Positions 8,124 through 16,778 of a DNA stretch of 64,000 nt are shown here, piece by piece (position 1 is the stretch's first letter; the number at the start of each line of letters is the position of its first letter). A model generated the notes under the pieces. The model was given only the letters and a program-made list of their open reading frames with translations, did not search any database and had not been told where the DNA came from. The stretch comes from Lichenihabitans sp033947565 (lineage in GTDB: Bacteria > Pseudomonadota > Alphaproteobacteria > Rhizobiales > Beijerinckiaceae): contig NZ_JARPVX010000002.1 of the NCBI RefSeq assembly GCF_033947565.1, positions 62,001-126,000 of the forward strand, read 5' to 3'. Made by a program: the position numbers and the translations under genes.

Positions 8124-8636
8124 TACCCGAGGATCGGGTCAGGCGTTGACCAAGGTGCGGACGCTTCCGGCATCCAACCCAGCAAACCGACGCCGACCGG
8201 ACGGCGACGCAAGGCGTCGCGGTAGGGGCATCGCGATGCGACCCGTGGGGCGATGAGGGCTTCGAACAACAATGGGCACCTCGCTGGACGGAACGGCGGT
8301 AGGCGCGCCGACGATCAGGCTCGCAGAGCCTGCCCGCATGAGGGCACGCTGCTTGAAACGTCGCGCGGAACGGAGACCCGGCCATTCGGGGAAAGGCGCC
8401 GAACCGACGTTGGTCAAGCGTTGCTGGATGCGTGTTGCGGAAATCAACAGCCGCGCCAGTGCTTGAAAATACCATGGCGAAGAACAGCGTCTCAAGTTGA
8501 AGTTTTGAACAGTTCGAAAGAATAGATTGGAGGCAGATGGCGCAATCCTGTGCAGCCATCGGCGCAGCGCAGCGTCCTTGCAGCCATCCGCCAATTGCGC
8601 GTTGCAACATCGCGACGGCTGCCCGAGGATGCGGCC

Positions 8637-9224
8637 ATGACCGAAGGCGACATCCGCATCCTGGTGATCGACGACGATGCCATGCGGGCCGCCATGATCG
8701 AGGACGGTCTGCGGGACGCCGGCCATGCGCGCGTCACAGTGCTGACCGACATGCGTCAACTGTTGCGCCGCATCACGGAGATCGATCCGGAGGTCATCGT
8801 GATCGATCTCGGCAACCCCAATCGGGACGTGCTCGACCAGATGTTTCAGGTGTCCCGCAGCGTGCGGCGGCCGGTTGCCATGTTCGTCGACCAGTCCGAT
8901 CGGGCCAGCATGGAGGCGGCCGTGGATGCCGGCGTCTCGGCCTATGTGGTCAATGGCCTGCGGCGCGAGCGGGTCAAATCGGTGCTCGATCTGGCGATCA
9001 GCCGGTTCAACGCGATGAACCGCCTGCGCGAGGAACTCGACCGCACCAAGCAGGCGCTCGAGGAGCGCAAGGTGATCGACAAGGCCAAGGGCATCCTGAT
9101 GGCCAACCGCAGCCTGTCGGAAGCCGACGCCTATGCGCTGCTGCGCAGCACCGCCATGAAGGAAAGCCGCCGCATGATCGAGGTCGCGCAAGGCTTGATC
9201 ACGGCCATGAAGCTGCTGGGATGA
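8637..9224 (+). CDS. nasT: NasT-type response regulator with C-terminal ANTAR RNA-binding domain
   Basis: NasT is an RNA-binding antiterminator that allows transcription through nitrate-assimilation leaders when nitrate is present. The 195-residue protein has an N-terminal receiver-like domain (RILVIDDDAMR; candidate acidic pocket including Asp57 in VIVIDL) and an ANTAR domain over about residues 128-190 (ERKVIDKAKGILMANRSLSE). Start is the ATG before TEGDIRILV. Its TGA overlaps the nasS ATG (ATGA at 9221-9224), consistent with stoichiometric synthesis of the NasS-NasT pair. Likely targets are leaders of nirA and narK in this window, by analogy with Azotobacter and Paracoccus. Confidence 0.9.
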   Translation: MTEGDIRILVIDDDAMRAAMIEDGLRDAGHARVTVLTDMRQLLRRITEIDPEVIVIDLGNPNRDVLDQMFQVSRSVRRPVAMFVDQSDRASMEAAVDAGVSAYVVNGLRRERVKSVLDLAISRFNAMNRLREELDRTKQALEERKVIDKAKGILMANRSLSEADAYALLRSTAMKESRRMIEVAQGLITAMKLLG

Positions 9225-10531
9225 GCCGCATGGCGACCGAAAACACCGAAACCGGGCCGGACCCGATGCGGGCCGCCGACGGCGTGCTGACGCTTGGCTT
9301 CATTCCACTGGTCGATTGCGCGCCCCTGGTGGTGGCGGTCGAGAAGGGTTTTGCGGCGCGCGAGGGCTTGCGATTGCGGCTCAGGCGCGAAACGTCCTGG
9401 GCTAACATCCGTGACCTCGTGGCGCTTGGCCACCTCGATGCCGCGCAGATGCTGGCGCCGATGCCGATCGCCGCGACGCTGGGCATCGGCCGACCGGCCG
9501 ATCCGACCGTGGCACCCTTGTCGCTTGGCCTTGGCGGCAACGCCATCACGCTGGCGACGGACTTGTTCGCCGCGATGGCGGCCACGGCGCAGGGCCAGTC
9601 GCCGGAGTTCGCCCGCTTCGACCCAGCCGCAGTCGGCCGGGCGCTGGCGACCGTGCTGGCGGAGCGGCGCAGCACTGGCCAGGAGCCTCCCTGGCTGGCC
9701 GTGGTGCATCCCTTCTCTGGGCATAATTACGAGATGCGGTACTGGCTGGCCGCTTGCGGCATCGATCCCGATCGCGACGTGCGCCTGACGGTGCTGCCGC
9801 CATCGCGCATGGTGGAAGCCATGCGCGAGCGGCGCATTGAGGGGTTTTGCGCGGGCGAACCCTGGAATTCGATCGCCGTCGCGGCGGGCCTCGGCGTCAT
9901 GGCGATCACCAAATCGGCGCTTTGGCGGCAAGGGCCGGAAAAGGTACTGGGGTTGCGGACCGCCTTCGTGGAGCGCCACCCCGAGCCCGTGATGGCGCTG
10001 ATCCGCGCCCTGGTGGCGGCCGCGGCCTGGGCCGGCGACCCCACCAACCAGGACGACCTCGCAGACCTGCTGGCGAACCCCGCGATCCTGGACGTTCCCC
10101 AGGCGGTGCTACACCGGGCCCTGACGGGCCAGATGCAACGACGCGTCGGCCAAGCACCCGAGGCGGTCGCCGACTTCCTCGTTTTCAGTCGGCATGCCGC
10201 CACCTTTCCTTGGGTGAGCCATGCGCAATGGTTCTATGCCCAGATGGTGCGGTGGGGGCAGGTCACGCATAGCTCTGCGCATGCCGAGGCGGTGCGTGGG
10301 GTTTACCGGCCGGATCTTTATCGTGCAGCCTTGCGGGAAACGTCGACCGATCTTCCCCGCGCCAGCGCCAAGGTCGAGGGTGCATTGCGGCACACCACGC
10401 CTGTGGCGTCGCGCTTCGGCACCATGCTGCTCGGCCCGGACGGCTTCTTCGATGGGCAGATGTTCGATCCCGATCAGCTTGAACACTACATTGGCGCTTT
10501 CCCTGCAGTGCCGCGCAATTCTGCTGAATAG
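9221..10531 (+). CDS. nasS: NasS-type nitrate/nitrite sensor (CmpA/NrtA family)
   Basis: This 436-residue protein belongs to the nitrate-binding NrtA/CmpA family (LTLGFIPLVDCAPLVVA, FSGHNYEMRYWLAACGIDP). It lacks a signal peptide or lipobox, so it should be cytoplasmic, as expected for NasS. NasS sequesters NasT without nitrate or nitrite and releases it on ligand binding. It overlaps nasT by 4 nt and no permease or ATPase gene follows, which supports a sensor role rather than an ABC binding protein. A second ATG at 9230 is an alternative start. Confidence 0.88.
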   Translation: MSRMATENTETGPDPMRAADGVLTLGFIPLVDCAPLVVAVEKGFAAREGLRLRLRRETSWANIRDLVALGHLDAAQMLAPMPIAATLGIGRPADPTVAPLSLGLGGNAITLATDLFAAMAATAQGQSPEFARFDPAAVGRALATVLAERRSTGQEPPWLAVVHPFSGHNYEMRYWLAACGIDPDRDVRLTVLPPSRMVEAMRERRIEGFCAGEPWNSIAVAAGLGVMAITKSALWRQGPEKVLGLRTAFVERHPEPVMALIRALVAAAAWAGDPTNQDDLADLLANPAILDVPQAVLHRALTGQMQRRVGQAPEAVADFLVFSRHAATFPWVSHAQWFYAQMVRWGQVTHSSAHAEAVRGVYRPDLYRAALRETSTDLPRASAKVEGALRHTTPVASRFGTMLLGPDGFFDGQMFDPDQLEHYIGAFPAVPRNSAE

Positions 10532-10788
10532 GGCAGCACCGCGCGCCTATATTTTATTCTTGTAGGCCGCCACGTTACTTCTATCCTTAAACCCAAGCAG
10601 AGCTTCGCCATTCTGGCGGGGTTGCAGGGGCCAGCGCCGGTCTCTCGTGTTGCATCTTCGGTTTTCGAGGCCCTGGGCCTCACGGGCCCGCCTCGGGTTC
10701 GATGTCAGGCAATGTCGCCGGGCCGCAATCAGCGCTGGCGTGTGGGTTCGACATGCCGGCCGTTCCTCAATCCTGCAGCGGGGTGGTC
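10532..10788 (+). promoter_or_regulatory. narK upstream/leader region
   Basis: This 257-bp gap between nasS and narK begins AT-rich (10548-10562) and then contains short hairpins: 10607-10619 (4-bp arms) and 10667-10681 (perfect 6-bp arms GAGGCC/GGCCTC with a 3-nt loop). A weak 3-bp stem at about 10710-10721 carries a hexaloop with A at position 1 and G at position 4. The length and structure suit a NasT-responsive leader, but no clear terminator or full ANTAR motif was found. Confidence 0.35.
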
Positions 10789-12147
10789 ATGTCTTCCCAA
10801 AAGGCAACCAGCATCAATCTTCTGAGCTTTTCGACGCCCCAGATGCGGGCGTTCCACATGAGCTGGCTCGCGTTTTTCGTCTGCTTCTTCGCCTGGTTCG
10901 CGGTGGCGCCGCTGATGCCAGTGATCAAGGGCGAGTTCCACCTGACGCCGGACCAGATCGCCAACATCAACATCGCGGCCGTGGGCATCACCATCCTGGT
11001 GCGCCTGGTGGTCGGCCCCTTGTGCGACCGCTTCGGCCCGCGCCGCAGCTATACGGCGCTGCTCGCCCTCGGCGCGATCCCGGTGATCGGTATCGCGTTC
11101 GCCAATTCCTATGAAGGGTTCCTGGCATTCCGGCTCGCCATCGGAGCCATCGGGGCGAGCTTCGTCATCACCCAGTTCCACACCTCCGTGATGTTCGCCC
11201 CGAACGTGGTCGGCACCGCCAACGCCACCGTCGGGGGATGGGGCAATTCGGGCGGCGGCGTCACGCAGACGATCATGCCGCTGTTGCTGGCCGCCATCGT
11301 CAGCCTCGGGGTCGGGCAGGGGCTCGGCTGGCGCTATGCCATGATCGTGCCCGGCGTCATGATGCTGATCGTCTCGGTCATGTATTGGACCCTGACCCAG
11401 GATACGCCGGAAGGCGACATCGTCGACCTTCGCAGGCGCGGCATCGCCATCGAGACCGGCAAGGAGGGGGGTTGGGCCGTGTTCCGCCGCGCCGCCGCGA
11501 ACTACCGGGTTTGGGTGCTGGCGCTTTGCTATGCGGCGAGCTTCGGCATCGAGCTGTTCATCCATAACGTGGCGGCCTCTTATTATGTCGACCGCTTCGG
11601 CCTGACCCTTGCCAGCGCTGGGTTCGCGGCGGGGTCCTTCGGCCTGCTGGCGCTGTTCGCCCGGGCACTGGGCGGCCTCGCGTCCGACCGGGTGGCGCGC
11701 GGCTTCGGCCTTCGGGGTCGCACGGGGCTGCTCGTAGTCCTGCTGCTCGGCGAGGGTATCGGCCTGCTGGTGTTTTCAAAGATGTCTGCGGTGTCGCCCG
11801 CCATCCTGGCCATGCTGGCCTTCGGGCTCTTCACCCACATGTCCTGCGGCGCCATTTACGCGATCGTGCCCTTCGTCGACCGCAAGGCGCTCGGGGGCGT
11901 GACCGGCATCGTCGGAGCAGGTGGCAACGTTGGTGGCGTCGCGGCCGGGTTCCTGGTGAAAGGGCTCGGCAACCTGCCGCAGACACTGTTCGTCATCGGC
12001 TGCTGCGTCGTGGTCACGGCCCTGGTGGCTGCCTTGGTGCGCTTCTCGGTGGCCCATCAGGACGCTGAACGCGCCCTCTACGACGAAGCGTTGAAGCGCC
12101 GCAACCAGGGTCGCGGCATGGGCCTGCCGGTGCCGGAAGCGGCTTGA
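10789..12147 (+). CDS. NarK/NrtP-type nitrate/nitrite transporter (MFS)
   Basis: A 452-residue major facilitator protein with about 12 hydrophobic segments, expected in the inner membrane to take up nitrate or exchange nitrite. Features are the MFS loop motif GPLCDRFGPRRSY after TM2, the nitrate-signature-like GGWGNSGGGVTQ and the repeat-half glycine motif GAGGNVGGVAAG. The ATG at 10789 has a GGGGTGG sequence about 4 bp upstream; an earlier ATG at 10702 adds a non-conserved stretch. It follows nasT-nasS on the same strand and ends at a strong terminator. Confidence 0.9.
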   Translation: MSSQKATSINLLSFSTPQMRAFHMSWLAFFVCFFAWFAVAPLMPVIKGEFHLTPDQIANINIAAVGITILVRLVVGPLCDRFGPRRSYTALLALGAIPVIGIAFANSYEGFLAFRLAIGAIGASFVITQFHTSVMFAPNVVGTANATVGGWGNSGGGVTQTIMPLLLAAIVSLGVGQGLGWRYAMIVPGVMMLIVSVMYWTLTQDTPEGDIVDLRRRGIAIETGKEGGWAVFRRAAANYRVWVLALCYAASFGIELFIHNVAASYYVDRFGLTLASAGFAAGSFGLLALFARALGGLASDRVARGFGLRGRTGLLVVLLLGEGIGLLVFSKMSAVSPAILAMLAFGLFTHMSCGAIYAIVPFVDRKALGGVTGIVGAGGNVGGVAAGFLVKGLGNLPQTLFVIGCCVVVTALVAALVRFSVAHQDAERALYDEALKRRNQGRGMGLPVPEAA

Positions 12148-12154
12148 CGAACAA

Positions 12155-12184
12155 CCCAGGCCGCCATGCGCGGCCTGGGCTTTC
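12155..12184 (+). terminator. rho-independent terminator after narK
   Basis: A perfect 10-bp stem (12155-12164 with 12170-12179) encloses a 5-nt loop and is followed by CTTTCCC. It begins 8 bp after the narK stop. Confidence 0.8.
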
Positions 12185-12256
12185 CCGGGTGCCGCGCCCT
12201 TGCGGCGCGATGCCGACGATGCTCAGGTTCGGCCGCAGCCTTCCTGGAGCCGCCGC

Positions 12257-14992
12257 GTGCCCGCTGAGACTTCACCGCCTGATCCTCCCTCCCTCCTGGA
12301 TACGGTCGAGGGGCGACGTCTGCTGGCGTCCGACCAGGGCTGGCAACGCTGGGGGCCCTACCTCAGCGAGCGCCAGTGGGGCACGGTGCGGGAAGACTAC
12401 AGTGCGTCCGGCGACGCCTGGGATTACCTGCCGCACGATCATGCGCGATCGCGCGCCTACCGCTGGGGCGAGGACGGCATCGCCGGCTTCAGCGACGATC
12501 ACCAGTTCTGGTGCCTCGCCCTGGCGCTGTGGAACGGGCAGGACCCGATCCTCAAGGAGCGCATGTTCGGCCTCACCAATGCCGAGGGCAACCACGGTGA
12601 GGACGTCAAGGAACTGTGGTGGTACCAGGATGGCACCCCCACCCATTCCTATATGCGGGTGCTCTACAAATACCCGCAGGCGGAGTTCCCCTACGACGAC
12701 CTCGTGGCCGAGAACAACCGCCGCAAGGCCCATCCGCAGGCCGAATACGAGCTCGTCGACACCGGCATTTTCGCCGACAACCGGTATTTCGACGTCACGG
12801 TCGAATATGCCAAGGCCGGCACCGACGACATCCTGATGCGCGTGACGGTGGCCAACCGCGGCCCCGACCCAGCCTCGCTTCACGTGCTGCCGCATCTTTG
12901 GGCCCGCAACACCTGGTCGTGGTCGGACCGGGCGGCCAGGCCCAGCCTCAAGCAGTGCGCGCCCGAGCGGATTCTGGCCGAGCGGGCAGGGACCGGGCAG
13001 CGCTGCTTCACGGCCCTGCAGCCCTGCGACTTCCTGTTCTGCGACAATGACACCAACACCGGCCGTTTGTTTGGCCAGCCCCGCCCGGGCTTCTTCAAGG
13101 ACGGCATCAACGATGCTGTGACGCGGGGCAGGACGGAGGCCGTCAACCCGGCCCGGCAAGGCACCAAATGCGCCGCCCTGGTGCGGCTCGACGTCCCGGC
13201 CGGCGCCAGCGTGACCCTGCGGTTCCGCTTCGCACCCACTGAGGCGGCGGTGCTCGACGAGGCGGGCTTCGAGGCCGTGCTGCGGGATCGCATCGCCGAA
13301 GCGGACGCCTTCTACGCGGCGTTGCAGGCCGATATTCCCGAACCCGATGCGCGCCTCGTGCAGCGTCAGGCCCTGGCCGGCATGCTGTGGTCGAAGCAGC
13401 GCTATTTCTTCGACGTGCGTCGCTGGCTTGCCGGGGATCCGACCCAGCCGGCGCCGCCGCCCGAGCATCGCACGATCCGCAATGCCGACTGGCCGTACCT
13501 CGACAACGCCGACATCATCTCGATGCCCGACAAATGGGAATACCCCTGGTACGCGGCCTGGGACCTCGCCTTCCATTGCGTGACCTTCGCGTTGATCGAT
13601 CCCGCCTTCGCCAAGGGGCAGCTGATCCTGTTGACCCGCGAATGGTACATGAATCCCAACGGCCAGCTGCCCGCCTACGAGTGGAATTTCAGCGACGTGA
13701 ACCCGCCCGTGCATGCCTGGGCGACCTGGCGGGTCTACGAAATGGACCGTGCCCTCACCGGGGTGGGCGATCGCGCCTTTCTCGAGCGCGTGTTCCACAA
13801 GCTGATGCTGAACTTCACCTGGTGGGTGAACCGCAAGGACAAGGACGGCCGCAACATCTTCCAGGGCGGCTTCCTGGGGCTGGACAATATCGGCGTCTTC
13901 GACCGCTCGAAGCCGCTGCCGACCGGCGGCTTCCTGTCCCAGGCGGACGGCACCGGCTGGATGGCCATGTATGCGCTCAACCTGATGCGGATCGCGCTCG
14001 AATTGGCGCGCGACAATCCGGTCTACGAGGATATCGCCACCAAGTTCTTCGAGCATTTCCTCTACATCGCGGAAGCCATGACCACGATGGGCGAAAGCGG
14101 CGAGGCATCCAGCGGGCTGTGGGACGAGCAGGACGGGTTCTATTACGACATGCTCAACCTGCCGGACGGATCGCGCGTGCCCCTGCGGGTGCGCTCGCTC
14201 GTCGGCCTCATTCCGATCTGTGCCGTCGAAGTGCTGGATGGCGACCTCGAGGCGAGCTGCCCCAACTTCGTGGCGCGGCTGCGCTGGATCCTCGCGCACC
14301 GAACGGATCTGGCCGAGCTCGTGTCCCGCTGGGAGGAGCCAGGGCAGCAGAACCGCCTGCTGTTGTCGCTGCTGCGACGACAGCGCATGACGGCGCTGTT
14401 GCGGCGCATGCTCGATGAAACCGAGTTCCTGTCCGACTACGGCGTGCGCTCGGTGTCGAAGGTGCATGCCGCGGAGCCTTTCGTCTACGAGAACGGCGGC
14501 ACCCGGTTCATCGTCGATTACGAGCCGGCCGAGTCGGCCACGACCCTGTTCGGCGGCAATTCCAACTGGCGCGGCCCGATCTGGATGCCGATCAACGTCC
14601 TGTTGATCGAGGCCCTCTACGAGTTCGAAACCTTTTATCCGAAGGACTTCACCATCGAATGCCCGACGGGGTCGGGGGCCATGCTGACCTTGTCGGAGAT
14701 CGCCGACGAACTGGCACGCCGCGTGTCGAACCTCTTCCTTAGGAACGGGAAAGGACGACGCCCGGTGTTGGGCGACGAGCCCTTGTTCCAGGACGACCCG
14801 CATTTCCGCGACCAGGTGCCGTTCCACGAATATTTCCATGGCGACACCGGCAAGGGCCTCGGCGCCACCCACCAGACGGGTTGGAGCGGCCTTGTGGCGC
14901 TGCTGCTGCAACCCCGGCTGCGCCACGGCGGCAAGCTGATGCCGGTCAGCCCGGGAAGCGTGCCCGAGAATGGTGTGCAAAGCGCACCATAA
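12257..14992 (+). CDS. large GH63-like (MGH1-like) glycosidase
   Basis: This 911-residue protein resembles the bacterial branch of the GH63 mannosyl-oligosaccharide glucosidase family, which hydrolyses alpha-glucosides. The N-terminal half is beta-rich with conserved segments ERQWGTVREDYS, HDHARSRAYRWGEDG and NHGEDVKELWWY. The C-terminal (alpha/alpha)6 part has WEYPWYAAWDLAFH and FGGNSNWRGPIWMPIN. No signal peptide is present, so it is probably cytoplasmic. A GTG start at 12257 is chosen because CTGGAG lies 7 bp upstream and earlier sequence is not conserved. The natural substrate is unknown; a trehalose- or glycogen-related alpha-glucoside is only a guess. Neighbours do not form an obvious sugar operon. 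Confidence 0.82.
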   Translation: MPAETSPPDPPSLLDTVEGRRLLASDQGWQRWGPYLSERQWGTVREDYSASGDAWDYLPHDHARSRAYRWGEDGIAGFSDDHQFWCLALALWNGQDPILKERMFGLTNAEGNHGEDVKELWWYQDGTPTHSYMRVLYKYPQAEFPYDDLVAENNRRKAHPQAEYELVDTGIFADNRYFDVTVEYAKAGTDDILMRVTVANRGPDPASLHVLPHLWARNTWSWSDRAARPSLKQCAPERILAERAGTGQRCFTALQPCDFLFCDNDTNTGRLFGQPRPGFFKDGINDAVTRGRTEAVNPARQGTKCAALVRLDVPAGASVTLRFRFAPTEAAVLDEAGFEAVLRDRIAEADAFYAALQADIPEPDARLVQRQALAGMLWSKQRYFFDVRRWLAGDPTQPAPPPEHRTIRNADWPYLDNADIISMPDKWEYPWYAAWDLAFHCVTFALIDPAFAKGQLILLTREWYMNPNGQLPAYEWNFSDVNPPVHAWATWRVYEMDRALTGVGDRAFLERVFHKLMLNFTWWVNRKDKDGRNIFQGGFLGLDNIGVFDRSKPLPTGGFLSQADGTGWMAMYALNLMRIALELARDNPVYEDIATKFFEHFLYIAEAMTTMGESGEASSGLWDEQDGFYYDMLNLPDGSRVPLRVRSLVGLIPICAVEVLDGDLEASCPNFVARLRWILAHRTDLAELVSRWEEPGQQNRLLLSLLRRQRMTALLRRMLDETEFLSDYGVRSVSKVHAAEPFVYENGGTRFIVDYEPAESATTLFGGNSNWRGPIWMPINVLLIEALYEFETFYPKDFTIECPTGSGAMLTLSEIADELARRVSNLFLRNGKGRRPVLGDEPLFQDDPHFRDQVPFHEYFHGDTGKGLGATHQTGWSGLVALLLQPRLRHGGKLMPVSPGSVPENGVQSAP
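14971..14989 (+). terminator. hairpin at the 3' end of the glycosidase gene
   Basis: An 8-bp stem with one G-U pair (14971-14978 with 14982-14989) and a 3-nt AAA loop ends just before the TAA stop. No T-run follows, so termination activity is uncertain. Confidence 0.3.
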
Positions 14993-15123
14993 AGGCGCCT
15001 GCTGTTAAGCCTTTGAGCAGCGACGCCGTTTCAATTGGTTTGCAACGCCTCTAAAAAGGCGCTTCGATGAAGGCCGGAACGCTCCAAGTGGACCGCCGTC
15101 AGCCTCGACCGTTAAGGATTGTG

Positions 15124-16725
15124 ATGATCACGATTGATTTGCGTCGCCTTGGAACAGGACTCGGGCTGGCGGCTTTTTTGCTGGGGTCGACGGCGGCTTC
15201 GGCCAAGACGCTGGTGTTCTGTTCGGAGGGGTCGCCCGAGAACTTCACCCCGGCCATGAACACCACCGGCACCAGCCTCGACGCGGCGCGCCCGGTCTTC
15301 GATCAACTCGTCGAATTCGAGCGTGGCTCCACCAAGCTCAAGCCCGGTCTGGCCGAGAGCTGGGACATCAGCCCGGACGGTTTGACCATCACGTTCCACC
15401 TTCGGAAGGGCGTGAAGTTCGGCGCCACCAAGGATTTCAAGCCGACGCGCGACTTCAATGCCGACGACGTCATCTGGTCCTTCGATCGCCAGTACAATGA
15501 GAAGAACCCCTACAACAAGGTTTCGGGCGGCAAGTTCGATTATTATTCGGACATGGACATGCCCAAGCTCGTCAAGGAGTGGGAGAAGAAGGACGAGAAC
15601 ACCGTCATCCTCCATCTGAACGAGCCGAATGTGCCGATCCTTGCCAATCTGGCGATGGATTTCGGCACGATCCAGTCGGCCGAATATGCCGACGCCCTGA
15701 TGAAGAAGGGCAAGCCCGAGCAGTTCGACCAGGTGCCGGTCGGCACCGGTCCCTTCGTGTTCTCGTCCTATCAGAAGGATGCGGTGATCCGCTTCAAGGC
15801 CAACCCGACCTATTGGGGCGGCAAGCCGGCGATCGACGACCTGATCTTCGCCATCACGGCCGATGCCACGGCGCGTGTCTCGAAGCTGAAGGCGGGTGAG
15901 TGCCAGGTGGCGGCCTATCCGCGCCCGGCCGACCTGCCCGAGTTGCAGAAGGACGCCGCCCTCGACCTCATGTCGCAGCCGGGCCTCAACATCGGCTATA
16001 TGGCGTTCAACGTGAAGAAGCCCCCGCTCGACAAGAAGGAGGTGCGCATCGCGCTCTCCATGGCGATCGACAAGGCGGCGATCATCAAGGAGGTCTACGG
16101 CGAGGCCGGGCAGCCCGCCAAGAACCTCATCCCCCCGACGCTGCTGGGCTACAACAACGACATCCAGGATTATGCGTTCGACACCGCCAAGGCCAAGAGC
16201 ATGCTCGAGGCGGCCGGCGTGAAGACGCCGATCGACATGGACCTGTGGTACATGCCGGTGCAGCGGCCCTACAACCCGAATGCCAAGCGGGTCGCCGAGA
16301 TGATGCAGTCGGATCTCGCCAAGATCGGCGTCAACGTGAAGCTCGTGACCTACGAGTGGGGCGAATATCGCAAGCGCCTGCAAAACGGCGAGCACATGCT
16401 GGGCCAACTCGGCTGGACCGGCGACAATGGTGACCCGGACAACTTCTTCTTCCTGCTCGGCTGCGCGGCAGCCCGCGACGGCGGCCAGAACCTGTCGAAG
16501 TGGTGCAACAAGGACTTCGACGCCGATATGGAGAAGGCGAAGTCCGTCACCGATACGGCCGAGCGTGCGAAGCTGTACCAGCAGATGCAGGTGATCGCCC
16601 ATGACGACCAGCCCGAGATGAACATCGCCCACTCGGTCGTCTACGTGCCGGTGAACAAGAAGGTCACGGACTACAAGATCAGCCCGCTCGGACGCTTCCA
16701 GTTCGACGGTGTCGACATCAAGTAA
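15124..16725 (+). CDS. dppA: dipeptide ABC transporter, periplasmic binding protein
   Basis: DppA binds di- and tripeptides (and in some bacteria heme or 5-aminolevulinate) in the periplasm and delivers them to DppBC. The 533-residue protein starts with a signal peptide (residues 1-27, cleavage after ASA) and then closely follows DppA: KTLVFCSEGSPENFTPAMN, LVEFERGSTKLKPGLAESW, and FNADDVIWSFDRQYNEKNPY. The SBP_bac_5 fold covers the mature chain. The ATG at 15124 gives a proper signal sequence and has AAGGA upstream. First gene of a five-gene operon. Confidence 0.95.
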   Translation: MITIDLRRLGTGLGLAAFLLGSTAASAKTLVFCSEGSPENFTPAMNTTGTSLDAARPVFDQLVEFERGSTKLKPGLAESWDISPDGLTITFHLRKGVKFGATKDFKPTRDFNADDVIWSFDRQYNEKNPYNKVSGGKFDYYSDMDMPKLVKEWEKKDENTVILHLNEPNVPILANLAMDFGTIQSAEYADALMKKGKPEQFDQVPVGTGPFVFSSYQKDAVIRFKANPTYWGGKPAIDDLIFAITADATARVSKLKAGECQVAAYPRPADLPELQKDAALDLMSQPGLNIGYMAFNVKKPPLDKKEVRIALSMAIDKAAIIKEVYGEAGQPAKNLIPPTLLGYNNDIQDYAFDTAKAKSMLEAAGVKTPIDMDLWYMPVQRPYNPNAKRVAEMMQSDLAKIGVNVKLVTYEWGEYRKRLQNGEHMLGQLGWTGDNGDPDNFFFLLGCAAARDGGQNLSKWCNKDFDADMEKAKSVTDTAERAKLYQQMQVIAHDDQPEMNIAHSVVYVPVNKKVTDYKISPLGRFQFDGVDIK

Positions 16726-16778
16726 CTGTTCTCGAACGGCGGGCGGGGCCTTCGCGTCCCGCCCCCTGGCGATCGGTC

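Larger units (their letters stand above)
7993..8636. other. 644-bp gene-free region between nirA and nasT, rich in inverted repeats
   Basis: No convincing gene is present here. The nirA-proximal half holds many short perfect inverted repeats: 8052-8068 (6-bp arms), 8090-8119 (7-bp arms), 8125-8139 (6-bp arms), 8191-8206 (5-bp arms around a 6-nt loop), 8204-8220 (7-bp arms) and the palindrome at 8228-8239. A sigma-54-like element reads toward nirA at 8107-8123. The nasT-proximal half is less structured and more A-rich around 8460-8535. The density of hairpins suits a regulated leader, but I could not identify the paired hexaloop structure that ANTAR proteins bind. Confidence 0.55.

Noticed and set aside
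8191..8206. Hexaloop hairpin (A at loop position 1, G at 4) as an ANTAR target
   Set aside because: The A1/G4 loop appears only on the plus strand, not in the nirA transcript, and the needed second hexaloop is absent.
12272..14980. 902-codon minus-strand frame opposite the glycosidase
   Set aside because: The plus-strand GH63-like motifs are unambiguous and the antisense product is His/Gly/Gln-rich without a domain.
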